DNA of 64,000 bases from Rhodoferax sp. Its GTDB lineage: Bacteria > Pseudomonadota > Gammaproteobacteria > Burkholderiales > Burkholderiaceae_C. The position numbers and the translations under genes are program-made. The notes beneath the pieces are model-generated. The model was given only the letters and a program-made list of their open reading frames with translations, was not told the origin of the DNA and did not search any database. Positions within the stretch are counted from its first letter, which is position 1. Each line of letters opens with the position of its first letter. Location: contig NZ_JAQURE010000008.1 in assembly GCF_028715765.1 (NCBI RefSeq), positions 1-64,000 on the forward strand, read 5' to 3'. This document shows positions 7,860 to 16,052 of this stretch, piece by piece.

Positions 7860-8570
7860 ATGACTCCTGCACCCATGGCCATTTCAAGCGCATCCAGCAC
7901 GGTTGCCTTGCCCGAATACCTTGAAAAAACATACTGGTGGGCCTACACCCACCCCAACGCCGTGCGCGTGTTCGAGCGGCAGTGGCTGGTCAATTTGATT
8001 TTGTGGGGCAATTTCGCCAAGTTGCGTGACCTGGCGCTGGACGAAATGGGCGACACCATCAACGGCCGTGTGCTACAAGTGGCTTGCGTCTATGGCAACT
8101 TCACTGAGCATGTGTTGCGCCGTCTGGGGCCGCAAGGGCATTTGAGCGTGATTGATGTGGCGCCAGTGCAGATCACCAACCTGCACAACAAGATCGGACC
8201 ACAAAAGCAAGTCAGCATCTTTCAGCAAGACTCCACGGCGCTGCAATTTGCCGATGCCAGCCAAGACACGGTGGTGCTGTTTTTCTTGCTGCACGAGCAA
8301 CCCCTGGAAGTGCGCCAAAAAACCGTGGCGGAAGCCATGCGTGTCACCAAACCAGGCGGAAAAATTGTGTTTGTGGACTACCACCGCCCCCGTGCCAGCA
8401 GCCCGTTTCGCTACCTCATGGTGCCGATCTTGACCACGCTGGAGCCTTTTGCCATGGACTTGTGGCGCGGCCAAATTTCAGACTGGTTGCCCGCCCACTG
8501 CCAACAGCTGCCACTTGACAAACAAACCTACTTCGGCGGTCTTTACCAAAAAGTAGTGATTCAGCGCTAA
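7860..8570 (+). CDS. rquA: Rhodoquinone biosynthesis methyltransferase-like protein RquA
   Basis: RquA converts ubiquinone to rhodoquinone, the low-potential quinone used for anaerobic fumarate reduction. The segment YWWAYTHPNAV (residues 25-35) followed by FERQWLVNLILWGN is a hallmark of this family as I recall it. The SAM-binding motif I is the atypical VLQVACVYGN (71-80) instead of a DxGxG loop, which also separates RquA from ordinary UbiE/UbiG methyltransferases. Length is 236 residues from ATG 7860; GTG 7851 is an alternative and neither has a clear ribosome binding site. It diverges from the cytochrome operon across the FNR box. Confidence 0.87.
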   Translation: MTPAPMAISSASSTVALPEYLEKTYWWAYTHPNAVRVFERQWLVNLILWGNFAKLRDLALDEMGDTINGRVLQVACVYGNFTEHVLRRLGPQGHLSVIDVAPVQITNLHNKIGPQKQVSIFQQDSTALQFADASQDTVVLFFLLHEQPLEVRQKTVAEAMRVTKPGGKIVFVDYHRPRASSPFRYLMVPILTTLEPFAMDLWRGQISDWLPAHCQQLPLDKQTYFGGLYQKVVIQR

Positions 8571-8597
8571 GGGCTTGTAAAGCCCAATAACCGTGCA

Positions 8598-8619
8598 CGC
8601 CAGCCCAGAGTGGCTGGCG
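8598..8619. terminator. Hairpin between convergent rquA and the GlxA-type regulator
   Basis: CGCCAGCC-CAGAGT-GGCTGGCG forms an 8-bp perfect stem in the 62-bp gap between two converging genes. There is no T run, so it may be a weak terminator or a transcript-end stabiliser. Confidence 0.45.
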
Positions 8620-8632
8620 ACTGGCAGGCAGA

Positions 8633-9631
8633 TCATTCCGGGTGGCTGGGTGTGCCGCGCAAACCCAACTGGTGCCAGGCGCGGCGCAGCTGCGTGTCTG
8701 AACCAAAACCTGACAGCGCCGCCGCCTGCGTGACGCTGTGCCCCGTTTTCAAAGCCGTTTGTGCCATCGCCAAGCGAATGCGGCGCAAATACTGCAGCGG
8801 AGCAATCTGGGCGTGCGCCATGAACAAGCGCGTCACATGCCGTGGTGACGTGCAGGCCACTGCCGCCATGCTGGCCAGATGCCAATCCGCCGCGGGTTGA
8901 CCGCTGACCGCATCTTGCACCCGGTGCAAGGCCGGATGCAAATGGTTGCGGTAAGCCAAAAACGGCGACAACTCGGGGTCTTGCGCGCTGCGGCGAAGCG
9001 CCAACACCATGGTTTGTGCCACCTGCGCGGCAATGGCTTCACCACAGGTTTGGGCAATGCGCGCCAAGGTCAAGTCAATCCCGGTGGTCACACCGGCACT
9101 GCTGTACACCGGCGCATCAGCCACAAACACCCGGTTTTCAACCACGTGGCAGCCCACATCAGCCGCCTGCAATTCAGCCAAATGGTGGTGGTGGGTGGTG
9201 ACATGGCGGCGGGTCAGCAAGCCCGCGTGCGCGGCCAGCACAGCGCCAGCGCAAATGGTCACCAACTCCAAACGCTGCGGCTGCAACGTCAGGCCGCGCA
9301 GCCAATGCAGCACCGCCTGTGTGGCCTCAGACGACATGGGCATGGTCGTGCCCGGCTGCCCCACCAACACCACCCACGAAGGCTCACGCAACACCGCTGG
9401 CAACGGCTCCAGGCCACAAAGCATGAGCCCTACCGAGCTGACGGTTTGGCTCAAGGGTCCGACAAACCGCAGCTCAAAACGTGCGGGTTTGCCCTGCGAC
9501 TGCAGCGCTTGGTTGGCCAAACGCAATGCCTCAGCCGCACCAGCCCAGTCCAGCGCCAGACTGTCAGGCAACAGCACAAACAGCACCTGAATGGTCACCG
9601 GGTCAGGCGCGGCGCTGGGCAATCGGCTCAT
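8633..9631 (-). CDS. GlxA-type transcriptional regulator (DJ-1/PfpI plus AraC HTH)
   Basis: This 332-residue protein has an N-terminal DJ-1/PfpI-like domain (about residues 12-180, with the elbow TICAGAVLAAHAGLL) and a C-terminal AraC-type double helix-turn-helix (about 225-325, with PLQYLRRIRLAMAQ and SVTQAAALSGFGSD). Members of this architecture sense amine or amino-acid-derived metabolites, as in GlxA and GbdR. Its start overlaps the stop of the isochorismatase-like gene upstream (ATGA), so it may control a pathway that includes that hydrolase. The ligand is unknown. Confidence 0.9.
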   Translation of the reverse strand: MSRLPSAAPDPVTIQVLFVLLPDSLALDWAGAAEALRLANQALQSQGKPARFELRFVGPLSQTVSSVGLMLCGLEPLPAVLREPSWVVLVGQPGTTMPMSSEATQAVLHWLRGLTLQPQRLELVTICAGAVLAAHAGLLTRRHVTTHHHHLAELQAADVGCHVVENRVFVADAPVYSSAGVTTGIDLTLARIAQTCGEAIAAQVAQTMVLALRRSAQDPELSPFLAYRNHLHPALHRVQDAVSGQPAADWHLASMAAVACTSPRHVTRLFMAHAQIAPLQYLRRIRLAMAQTALKTGHSVTQAAALSGFGSDTQLRRAWHQLGLRGTPSHPE

Positions 9632-10191
9632 GATGAGATCACATCATCGAGCGCTTGCGCCACCGTGCAGATGCGGGCAAAACGGTCTTTCAAGACGGCA
9701 GCGGTGCGTCCCTTGATGTCTGCGGCTGAGAGCACCGTGCCGTCCAGGTGCTGCATGTCCCAAGTCAGCGTGGCATCCAGGCAAAAGCGCACGGCCCAGC
9801 CCAGATCTGAAGCATGGCGGGCAGTAGTTTCACAGCACTGCTCGGTGCGAATGCCGCTGATGATCAGCGTTTGAATGCTGTGTTGGGTCAGCCACACCTC
9901 CAACCCTGTGCCCACCAGCGCGCTGTGGCGGTGTTTGTAAAAAGTGGCTGATGCCTCAAACGGTTGCAACTCTGCCAACGGGCGCACCAGCCCAGATGCC
10001 AGTGCAAACGGGTTGCTGGCCAGCGCAGGGCCATCCACATGCAGCACACGCACCAACGGCACGCCTTGGGTCAAGCAGGCTTGAATCAGCGTGTTTTGCG
10101 CCGCCATGAAGGCGGGCAAGTCGGTGCTTGTGAAATACGGTCTTTGGCGAAATGACTCTTGCGCATCAATCAAAACAAGACATTTTTTCAT
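9628..10191 (-). CDS. Isochorismatase-family cysteine hydrolase
   Basis: This 187-residue protein has the isochorismatase-like fold: catalytic Asp in LVLIDAQESF (residue 9), a Lys in ATFYKHRHSAL, and the nucleophile Cys in GIRTEQCCETTARHA. The family includes nicotinamidases, N-carbamoylsarcosine amidases and biuret hydrolases; the substrate cannot be read here. ATG 10191 is chosen because AAGGA lies 6 nt upstream; the frame stays open further upstream to 10266 without support. It is coupled to the downstream GlxA-type regulator by a 4-nt overlap. Confidence 0.88.
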   Translation of the reverse strand: MKKCLVLIDAQESFRQRPYFTSTDLPAFMAAQNTLIQACLTQGVPLVRVLHVDGPALASNPFALASGLVRPLAELQPFEASATFYKHRHSALVGTGLEVWLTQHSIQTLIISGIRTEQCCETTARHASDLGWAVRFCLDATLTWDMQHLDGTVLSAADIKGRTAAVLKDRFARICTVAQALDDVISS

Positions 10192-10389
10192 ATCAATCCT
10201 TGGCAGTTTAAAAGCCCTATCATGCACATTCATAGAGCGTAAAGCCATTTTATAAAAGACCAACACCCATCAAATCAGGACATGATTCAAAAGACTACCT
10301 TAAGCGCTGCAAGGGTTGCCGGCGCAGCACTCGCAGTGCCCGAACCAGTCGTAAGATAATTTGGCCTTTCATCGCAAGACTGCACTCCA

Positions 10390-11025
10390 TTGAATACCAC
10401 CCCCTCTTTGTCGTTTTCCAAGCTCGGTTGCATCAAGGGTGGACGGCAGCTTTTTAAAAATGTGGACTGCACCTTGACCGCCGGCCAGTGGCTGTACGTG
10501 GCCGGTGTCAATGGCGTGGGCAAAACCAGCTTGCTGCGCATGGTGTGTGGCCTGGCGCCCATTGAGTCGGGTGACATTCTCTGGCGCGGCCAGCCCATTC
10601 ACGCCCAGCGCGATGCCTATCGGCGTGAGCTGTGCTACTTGGGGCATCTGAATGCATTGCAAGAATCCATGACAGTGGATGAAAACCTGGCCTTCACTTC
10701 AGCGTTGAGCGGTACAGCACCAAGCGCCTTGCAGACCCAGACCACCTTGGCACACTTTGGCCTGCGCGGACGTGGCAAGCAGCTGGTGCGACATTTGTCA
10801 CAAGGCCAAAAACGCCGCGTGGCCTTGTCGCGTTTGGCGTTGAGCCCCGCCACCTTGTGGGTGCTGGATGAGCCCTACGTGGCCATGGACGAATCGGGCA
10901 TCACCATGCTGGCACAGCTGATTGAAAACCACCTGGCCCAAGGTGGCATGGCGGTGCTGACCAGCCACCAGCGCGTGGCCATTGGCCAAGTTTCCCCCTT
11001 GATGTTGGAGTTACAACCGCAATGA
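10390..11025 (+). CDS. ccmA: Haem exporter ATPase CcmA
   Basis: This is the ATP-binding subunit of the CcmABCD complex, which releases haem-loaded CcmE during cytochrome c maturation (system I). It is 211 residues long with Walker A GVNGVGKTSLL (about 39-49), signature LSQGQKRRVALSRLAL and Walker B LWVLDEPYVAMDE. The only start codon between the in-frame stop at 10357 and the conserved region is TTG 10390, so a rare TTG start is likely. It is first of nine ccm genes, and its stop overlaps the ccmB start (ATGA). Confidence 0.95.
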   Translation: MNTTPSLSFSKLGCIKGGRQLFKNVDCTLTAGQWLYVAGVNGVGKTSLLRMVCGLAPIESGDILWRGQPIHAQRDAYRRELCYLGHLNALQESMTVDENLAFTSALSGTAPSALQTQTTLAHFGLRGRGKQLVRHLSQGQKRRVALSRLALSPATLWVLDEPYVAMDESGITMLAQLIENHLAQGGMAVLTSHQRVAIGQVSPLMLELQPQ

Positions 11026-11717
11026 ACGCCGCCATCCAAACCCTGGCGCTGCCACACGTGCTGTGGGCCGTGCTGCGGCGCGAAATCTCACTCGGGCTGC
11101 GGCAAAAGGGCGAGGTGCTGACGCCGCTGGTGTTTTTTGTCGTGATTGCCAGCTTGTTCCCCTTGGGCGTGGGGCCTGAGACAGCCTTGCTGCTGCGCAT
11201 GGCACCCGGTGTGCTGTGGGTCAGCGCCCTGCTGGCGGCCATGTTGTCGCTGCAACGCATGTTTGCCACTGACTACGCCGACGGCTCGCTGGAGCAAATG
11301 GCACTGTCTGGCACCCCCTTGGCACTGCTGGTGCTGGCCAAAGCGCTGGCACATTTTGTTTTGGCAGGCTTGCCACTGGTGCTGATGGCGCCGGTGCTGG
11401 GCTTGCAATTTGGCTTGGACAGCCGTGCGTTGGTCATCTTGATGCTGTCTTTGCTGCTGGGCACGCCGACCCTGAGTTTGATTGGCAGCATTGGCGCTGC
11501 GCTGACCTTGGGCGTACGCGGCGCAGGGGTTTTGTTGTCACTGTTAATCCTGCCCTTGTATATTCCGGTTCTTATTTTTGGTGCCGGCGCGGTTGAAGCC
11601 GACGCTGCGGGGCTGGGCATTGGGGGGCACTTGTCACTGATGGCCGCACTGCTGGTGCTGTCGCTCTTTTTCTCTCCGCTGGCCACGGCTGCCGCTTTAA
11701 GGATTTCGTTGGAATGA
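11022..11717 (+). CDS. ccmB: Haem exporter membrane protein CcmB
   Basis: This 231-residue integral membrane subunit of CcmABCD has about six hydrophobic helices and the family segment MLSLQRMFATDYADGSLEQM near residues 67-86. It partners CcmA and CcmC in chaperoning haem onto CcmE. It overlaps ccmA by 4 nt and ccmC by 4 nt, so expression is tightly coupled. Confidence 0.95.
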   Translation: MNAAIQTLALPHVLWAVLRREISLGLRQKGEVLTPLVFFVVIASLFPLGVGPETALLLRMAPGVLWVSALLAAMLSLQRMFATDYADGSLEQMALSGTPLALLVLAKALAHFVLAGLPLVLMAPVLGLQFGLDSRALVILMLSLLLGTPTLSLIGSIGAALTLGVRGAGVLLSLLILPLYIPVLIFGAGAVEADAAGLGIGGHLSLMAALLVLSLFFSPLATAAALRISLE

Positions 11718-12451
11718 AAACACGTGTGATTCATTGGTTCAAGTTTGCTTCGCCGCAAAACTTTTATGGCCTGGCCGGCAAGCTGTGGCCCTGGTTTGCT
11801 GCGCTGGCCACGGTGCTCACGCTGGTGGGGTTGTGGATTTCGTTTTTTGTGGCGCCCATTGACGCCCAACAAGGCCAGGGCTACCGCATCATCTTTGTGC
11901 ATGTGCCGGCCTCGCAAATGTCCATGTTCATTTATTTGGTGATGGCTGCGTGGGCCGGCTTTGGGCTGGCTTTCAACACCCGGCTGTCGGGCATGATGGC
12001 CTCCGCCCTGGCGCCCACGGGCGCGCTGTTTGCGTTTTTGTCATTGGTCACTGGTGCGCTGTGGGGCAAGCCCATGTGGGGCGCCTGGTGGGTGTGGGAC
12101 GCGCGCTTAACCTCAGAGCTGATTTTGTTGTTTTTGTACTTGGGCTTTTTGGCCTTGCAGGCGTCCATTGACGACCCGCGCCGGGCTGACAAAGCCTGTG
12201 CCATTTTGGCCTTGGTCGGCGCGGTGAATGTGCCCATCATTTATTTCTCGGTGAAATGGTGGAACACCTTGCACCAAGGGGCTTCGGTGTCCATGAAAGG
12301 CGCCTCCATGGCCACCCCCATGTTGATGGGCATGCTGATCATGGTGCTGGCGTTCTGGATGTACACCATTGCCATCGCGCTGGTGCGGGTGCGCACCATC
12401 ATTCTTGACCGTGAACGTCATACAGATTGGGTGAAACATGCAGTGGCTTAG
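11714..12451 (+). CDS. ccmC: Haem-handling protein CcmC
   Basis: This 245-residue six-helix protein carries the tryptophan-rich haem-binding motif WGAWWVWDARLTSELIL near residues 119-135, flanked by conserved histidines in VHVPAS and TLHQGAS. It attaches haem to CcmE in the periplasm. It overlaps ccmB upstream and, by 14 nt, ccmD downstream. Confidence 0.96.
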   Translation: MKTRVIHWFKFASPQNFYGLAGKLWPWFAALATVLTLVGLWISFFVAPIDAQQGQGYRIIFVHVPASQMSMFIYLVMAAWAGFGLAFNTRLSGMMASALAPTGALFAFLSLVTGALWGKPMWGAWWVWDARLTSELILLFLYLGFLALQASIDDPRRADKACAILALVGAVNVPIIYFSVKWWNTLHQGASVSMKGASMATPMLMGMLIMVLAFWMYTIAIALVRVRTIILDRERHTDWVKHAVA

Positions 12452-12629
12452 CGTGGCAGATTTTTTCAACATGGGGGGCTATGCCTTCTATGTGTGGGGC
12501 AGTTTTGGCATCACCGTCGCGGTGGTGGCGCTTGAAATCTGGCAAGTGCGCGCGCATCGGCGTGAAATTTTGCGAAACCTTTTCAGCCAAAACGACTCAG
12601 ATACCGATTTACAGCAACACACCCCATGA
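12438..12629 (+). CDS. ccmD: Haem exporter small subunit CcmD
   Basis: This 63-residue single-helix protein (transmembrane about residues 17-36) begins in the periplasm with [14 protein letters not shown], a family signature, and has a basic cytoplasmic tail ([10 protein letters not shown]). CcmD stabilises CcmC and is needed for release of holo-CcmE. Both ends overlap neighbouring ccm genes. Confidence 0.93.
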   Translation: MQWLSVADFFNMGGYAFYVWGSFGITVAVVALEIWQVRAHRREILRNLFSQNDSDTDLQQHTP

Positions 12630-13069
12630 AACCACGTCACAAACGCGCCGCCATCATCTTCGGTGGCCTTGCCAGCATCAGCTTGGCTGCTTATTTTGTT
12701 TTGAATGCTTTTCAAAGCAATTTGGTGTTTTTCTTCACGCCCAGCCAGGTCGATTCGGGCGAGGCACCCAAAAATCGCACCTTTCGCATTGGCGGCATGG
12801 TCAAAGAGGGCTCACTCAAGCGTGACAACCTCACCGTTTCATTTATCGTGACCGACACCGCCAAAGAAGTGCCCGTGACTTACACCGGCATCCTGCCCGA
12901 CCTGTTCAAAGAAGGCAAAGGCGTGGTGGCGCAAGGCCAATTGGGCAGCACTGGCCAGTTCACTGCGGCTGAAGTGCTGGCCAAGCATGATGAGAACTAC
13001 ATGCCACCCGAGGCGCAACACGCCATGGATCAAGCACAAATCCAAAAAGCCAGCCAAACCCTGAAATAA
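12626..13069 (+). CDS. ccmE: Cytochrome c maturation haem chaperone CcmE
   Basis: This 147-residue periplasmic haem chaperone has an N-terminal signal anchor (residues about 8-28) and an OB-like beta domain. The haem-binding site HDENY has the covalent His at 121 and Tyr at 125, the usual HxxxY spacing. It delivers haem to CcmF/CcmH. A 30-nt gap separates it from ccmF, the only real gap in the operon. Confidence 0.96.
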   Translation: MKPRHKRAAIIFGGLASISLAAYFVLNAFQSNLVFFFTPSQVDSGEAPKNRTFRIGGMVKEGSLKRDNLTVSFIVTDTAKEVPVTYTGILPDLFKEGKGVVAQGQLGSTGQFTAAEVLAKHDENYMPPEAQHAMDQAQIQKASQTLK

Positions 13070-13099
13070 GCGCCCCGAAACCCGAACCGAGACCTTCCC

Positions 13100-15067
13100 A
13101 TGATTCCTGAACTAGGACACTTTGCGTTGATATTGGCCTTGCTGGTGGCTGCCACCATGGGCACGCTGAGCCTGGCTGGTGGCCAAAAAGGCCGTGCAGA
13201 CTGGATGGCGCTGGCCAAGCCAGGTGCCCAAGCGCTGTTTTTGCTCACCGGCTTTTCTTTTTTGTGCCTGACCTACGCCTTCTACACCAGTGACTTCTCG
13301 GTTTTGTATGTGGCGCAGCACTCCAACACGCTGCTGCCAGACATTTACCGCATCGCTGCGGTCTGGGGCGGGCACGAAGGCTCGCTGCTGCTGTGGCTGC
13401 TGATGCTGACCACCTGGATGATGGCGGTATCGCTGTTTTCTCGCCAACTGCCAGACGTGATGGTCTCAAGGGTGTTGGGTGTGCTGGGGTTGATTGCAGT
13501 CGGGTTTTTGCTGTTCATGCTGATCACCTCCAACCCCTTCATTCGCTTGAGCGACATCCCAGACAATGGCCGTGACCTCAACCCCCTGCTGCAAGACCCC
13601 GGCCTTGTGTTTCACCCGCCCATGCTCTACATGGGTTATGTGGGCATGTCGATTCCCTTTGCGTTCTCCATTGCTGCGCTCTTGAACGGCCGCTTGGATG
13701 CAGCGTGGGCACGCTGGACCCGGCCATGGGCCACCGCCGCCTGGATTTGCCTGACCATTGGCATTGCCATGGGCTCCTGGTGGGCCTATTACGAACTGGG
13801 TTGGGGCGGTTGGTGGTTTTGGGACCCGGTTGAAAACGCCTCGTTCTTGCCCTGGCTGGTGGGCACGGCGCTGATCCACTCCTTGGCCGTGACTGAAAAG
13901 CGTGGCTTGTTCCGCAGCTGGACCATCATGCTGTCGCTGATTGCGTTTTCATTGAGCTTGCTGGGCACTTTCCTGGTGCGCTCGGGGGTGTTGACCTCGG
14001 TGCACGCCTTTGCCACCGACCCCAAGCGGGGTGTCTTTATCTTGATGTTTTTGGCCGCAGTGGTGGGCGGGTCGTTGATCTTATTTGCCGCCCGCGCTGG
14101 CAAAGTGCGCTCTGGCGGCTCGTTCTCGCTGGTCTCGCGCGAAAGCTTTTTGCTGGTCAACAACGTGCTGCTCACCACGGCCGCGGCGGCCGTGCTGCTG
14201 GGCACGCTTTACCCCTTGATCATCGATGCCCTCAACCTGGGCAAACTCTCGGTTGGCCCACCCTATTTCAATGCCGTGTTTGCGCCCATCATGACGCCTG
14301 TGCTGTTGTTCATGGTGGTGGGCAGCTTTGCCCGCTGGAAGAATGACAGTGTGGCCGAGCTGGTGAAAAAACTGCGCCCCATCGCCATCGTCTCGGTGGT
14401 GCTGGGCTGCGCAGCGCCGCTGCTGGCTGGGCCGTGGTCGGCACTGGTGGCCATGGGGCTGACCCTTGCCATCTGGATTGTGCTGGCCTCTGCGGTGCAA
14501 ATGGTGCGCCAGTTCAGAGACACTGCCAACTGGAAATCCACCCCTATTTCCTACTGGGGCATGCACGTGGCGCACATTGGCATTGCGGTGTGCGTGGTGG
14601 GCATCACCATGGTCAAAGGTTATGAGACCGAAAAAGACGTGCGCATGGCCATGGGTGACACGGTTGAAGTGGGTGGCTACACCTTCCGTCTGACGGACAT
14701 CAAAGAAGTTCCTGGCCCTAACTTCAAGGCCGATCAAGGCACCGTTGACTTGATCAAAGATGGCCGTGTGCTGCGCACCTTGCACCCAGAAAAGCGCACC
14801 TATTTCTCCTCCACCATGCCCATGACCGAGGCCGCCATCGACAGTGGTTTCACGCGCGACGTGTATGTGTCTTTGGGTGAAAAACTCGAAGGCACGGGCA
14901 AGCCAGCCTGGGCCATGCGCGTGTACCACAAGCCGTTTGTCACCTGGATCTGGTTTGGCTGCCTGTTCATGGCACTTGGTGGCGCCATGGCAGCGCTGGA
15001 CAAACGCTACCGCAAAAAAGTGGCCGCCAAACTCAACCTGAACGACCTCAAAGGTGTGGCAGCATGA
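13100..15067 (+). CDS. ccmF: Cytochrome c haem lyase subunit CcmF
   Basis: This 655-residue polytopic membrane protein is the core of the haem ligation complex. It has a WWD-domain region (GSWWAYYELGWGGWWFWDP, about residues 223-241) and four conserved His contexts, including WGGHEGSLLLW and HPPMLYMGY. It reduces CcmE-bound haem and ligates it to apocytochrome CxxCH thiols presented by CcmH/CcmG. The length is typical. Its stop overlaps the ccmG start (ATGA). Confidence 0.97.
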   Translation: MIPELGHFALILALLVAATMGTLSLAGGQKGRADWMALAKPGAQALFLLTGFSFLCLTYAFYTSDFSVLYVAQHSNTLLPDIYRIAAVWGGHEGSLLLWLLMLTTWMMAVSLFSRQLPDVMVSRVLGVLGLIAVGFLLFMLITSNPFIRLSDIPDNGRDLNPLLQDPGLVFHPPMLYMGYVGMSIPFAFSIAALLNGRLDAAWARWTRPWATAAWICLTIGIAMGSWWAYYELGWGGWWFWDPVENASFLPWLVGTALIHSLAVTEKRGLFRSWTIMLSLIAFSLSLLGTFLVRSGVLTSVHAFATDPKRGVFILMFLAAVVGGSLILFAARAGKVRSGGSFSLVSRESFLLVNNVLLTTAAAAVLLGTLYPLIIDALNLGKLSVGPPYFNAVFAPIMTPVLLFMVVGSFARWKNDSVAELVKKLRPIAIVSVVLGCAAPLLAGPWSALVAMGLTLAIWIVLASAVQMVRQFRDTANWKSTPISYWGMHVAHIGIAVCVVGITMVKGYETEKDVRMAMGDTVEVGGYTFRLTDIKEVPGPNFKADQGTVDLIKDGRVLRTLHPEKRTYFSSTMPMTEAAIDSGFTRDVYVSLGEKLEGTGKPAWAMRVYHKPFVTWIWFGCLFMALGGAMAALDKRYRKKVAAKLNLNDLKGVAA

Positions 15068-15588
15068 AGAAGCGGTTGATTCCGTTAGGTTTGTTCATGG
15101 TGTTGCTGGTGTTTTTGGCCATTGGCCTGACGCGTGACCCGCATGAAATTCCCTCGCCCCTGATTGGCAAGCCGGCACCGGTGTTCACGGCCCCGGTGCT
15201 TGGCCAAGCCGGCCAAACCTTTGCCAGCAAAGACATGCTGGGCAAGGTCTGGCTGCTCAACACCTGGGCCAGTTGGTGCGTGGCGTGTCGCCAAGAGCAC
15301 CCCTTGCTGGTGGAGTTTGTCAAAACCAACCCACTCATCATCATTGGCCTGGACTACAAAGACAAAGAAGCCGATGGCCTGAAATGGCTCGCCCGCTACG
15401 GCAACCCCTACACCCAAGCGGTGGTTGATGCCGATGGCCGCATTGGCATTGATTTTGGCGTTTACGGCGTGCCAGAGAGTTTTCTCATCGACAAAGCCGG
15501 CGTCATTCGCTACAAGCAAATCGGCCCCTTCACCGAAGAAGCACTGCGTGACAAGCTCATTCCTTTGGTCAAGGAGCTCAACCTGTGA
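15064..15588 (+). CDS. ccmG: Thiol:disulfide interchange protein CcmG/DsbE
   Basis: This 174-residue membrane-anchored periplasmic thioredoxin has an N-terminal helix at residues 5-22 and the active site WCVAC at 71-75. The family's acidic groove segment and the cis-Pro region (GVPESFLID) are present. It keeps apocytochrome haem-site cysteines reduced. It overlaps ccmF and ccmH by 4 nt each. Confidence 0.95.
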   Translation: MKKRLIPLGLFMVLLVFLAIGLTRDPHEIPSPLIGKPAPVFTAPVLGQAGQTFASKDMLGKVWLLNTWASWCVACRQEHPLLVEFVKTNPLIIIGLDYKDKEADGLKWLARYGNPYTQAVVDADGRIGIDFGVYGVPESFLIDKAGVIRYKQIGPFTEEALRDKLIPLVKELNL

Positions 15589-16052
15589 AATTTTTCCTGA
15601 CCTTGTTGCTGGCACTTCACTGCGCACTGAGCGCGCAAGCCAATGAAGCCGCACCGCTGGCTGAAGACCCGGTGGTTGAACAACGTTTGATCACCATTGC
15701 TGAAGAACTGCGCTGCCTGGTGTGTCAAAACGAATCGTTGGCTGGCTCGCGTGCCGACCTGGCCAATGACTTGCGCCGCGAAGTGCGCAGCTTGATCAAA
15801 TCCGGCAAATCAGATGCTGAAATCAAAGAGTTTTTGGTCAGCCGCTACGGCGACTTTGTGCTGTACCGTCCACCCGTCAAACCCACCACCTGGCTGCTGT
15901 GGTTTGGCCCTTTGCTGCTGCTGTTGGGAGCCATCTGGCTGCTGATTCGTATCATTCGTAGCGGTCAAAAACAAGCCAACACCCCCGCCCTTGATGCTGC
16001 TCAACGAGCCAAAGCACAAGCGCTTCTTCAAGAAACTGATTCCTCCAAATGA
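15585..16052 (+). CDS. ccmH: Cytochrome c maturation thiol reductase CcmH
   Basis: This 155-residue precursor has a Sec signal (cleavage near AQA/NEA, residues 17-21), the redox motif LRCLVCQN with Cys 44 and 47, and one C-terminal transmembrane helix (about 103-125). It is the short CcmH form; the TPR part is the separate downstream ccmI. It reduces apocytochrome disulfides and presents them to CcmF. Confidence 0.95.
   Translation: MKFFLTLLLALHCALSAQANEAAPLAEDPVVEQRLITIAEELRCLVCQNESLAGSRADLANDLRREVRSLIKSGKSDAEIKEFLVSRYGDFVLYRPPVKPTTWLLWFGPLLLLLGAIWLLIRIIRSGQKQANTPALDAAQRAKAQALLQETDSSK

Noticed and set aside
8571-8597. Possible second end of the MITE-like element after rquA
   Set aside because: GGGCTTGTAAAG is shared, but beyond 12 bp only weak similarity remains, the sequence is itself a small palindrome (GGGCTT-GTA-AAGCCC), and no opposite end is found nearby.
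10281-10358. 25-codon open frame upstream of ccmA as a leader peptide
   Set aside because: It has an ATG, but the AGGA is only 1-2 nt before it and there is no attenuator-like structure; too weak to call.
14081-14929. Long open frame antisense to ccmF
   Set aside because: Same cause as above: His- and Gly-rich translation of the strand opposite a conserved gene.
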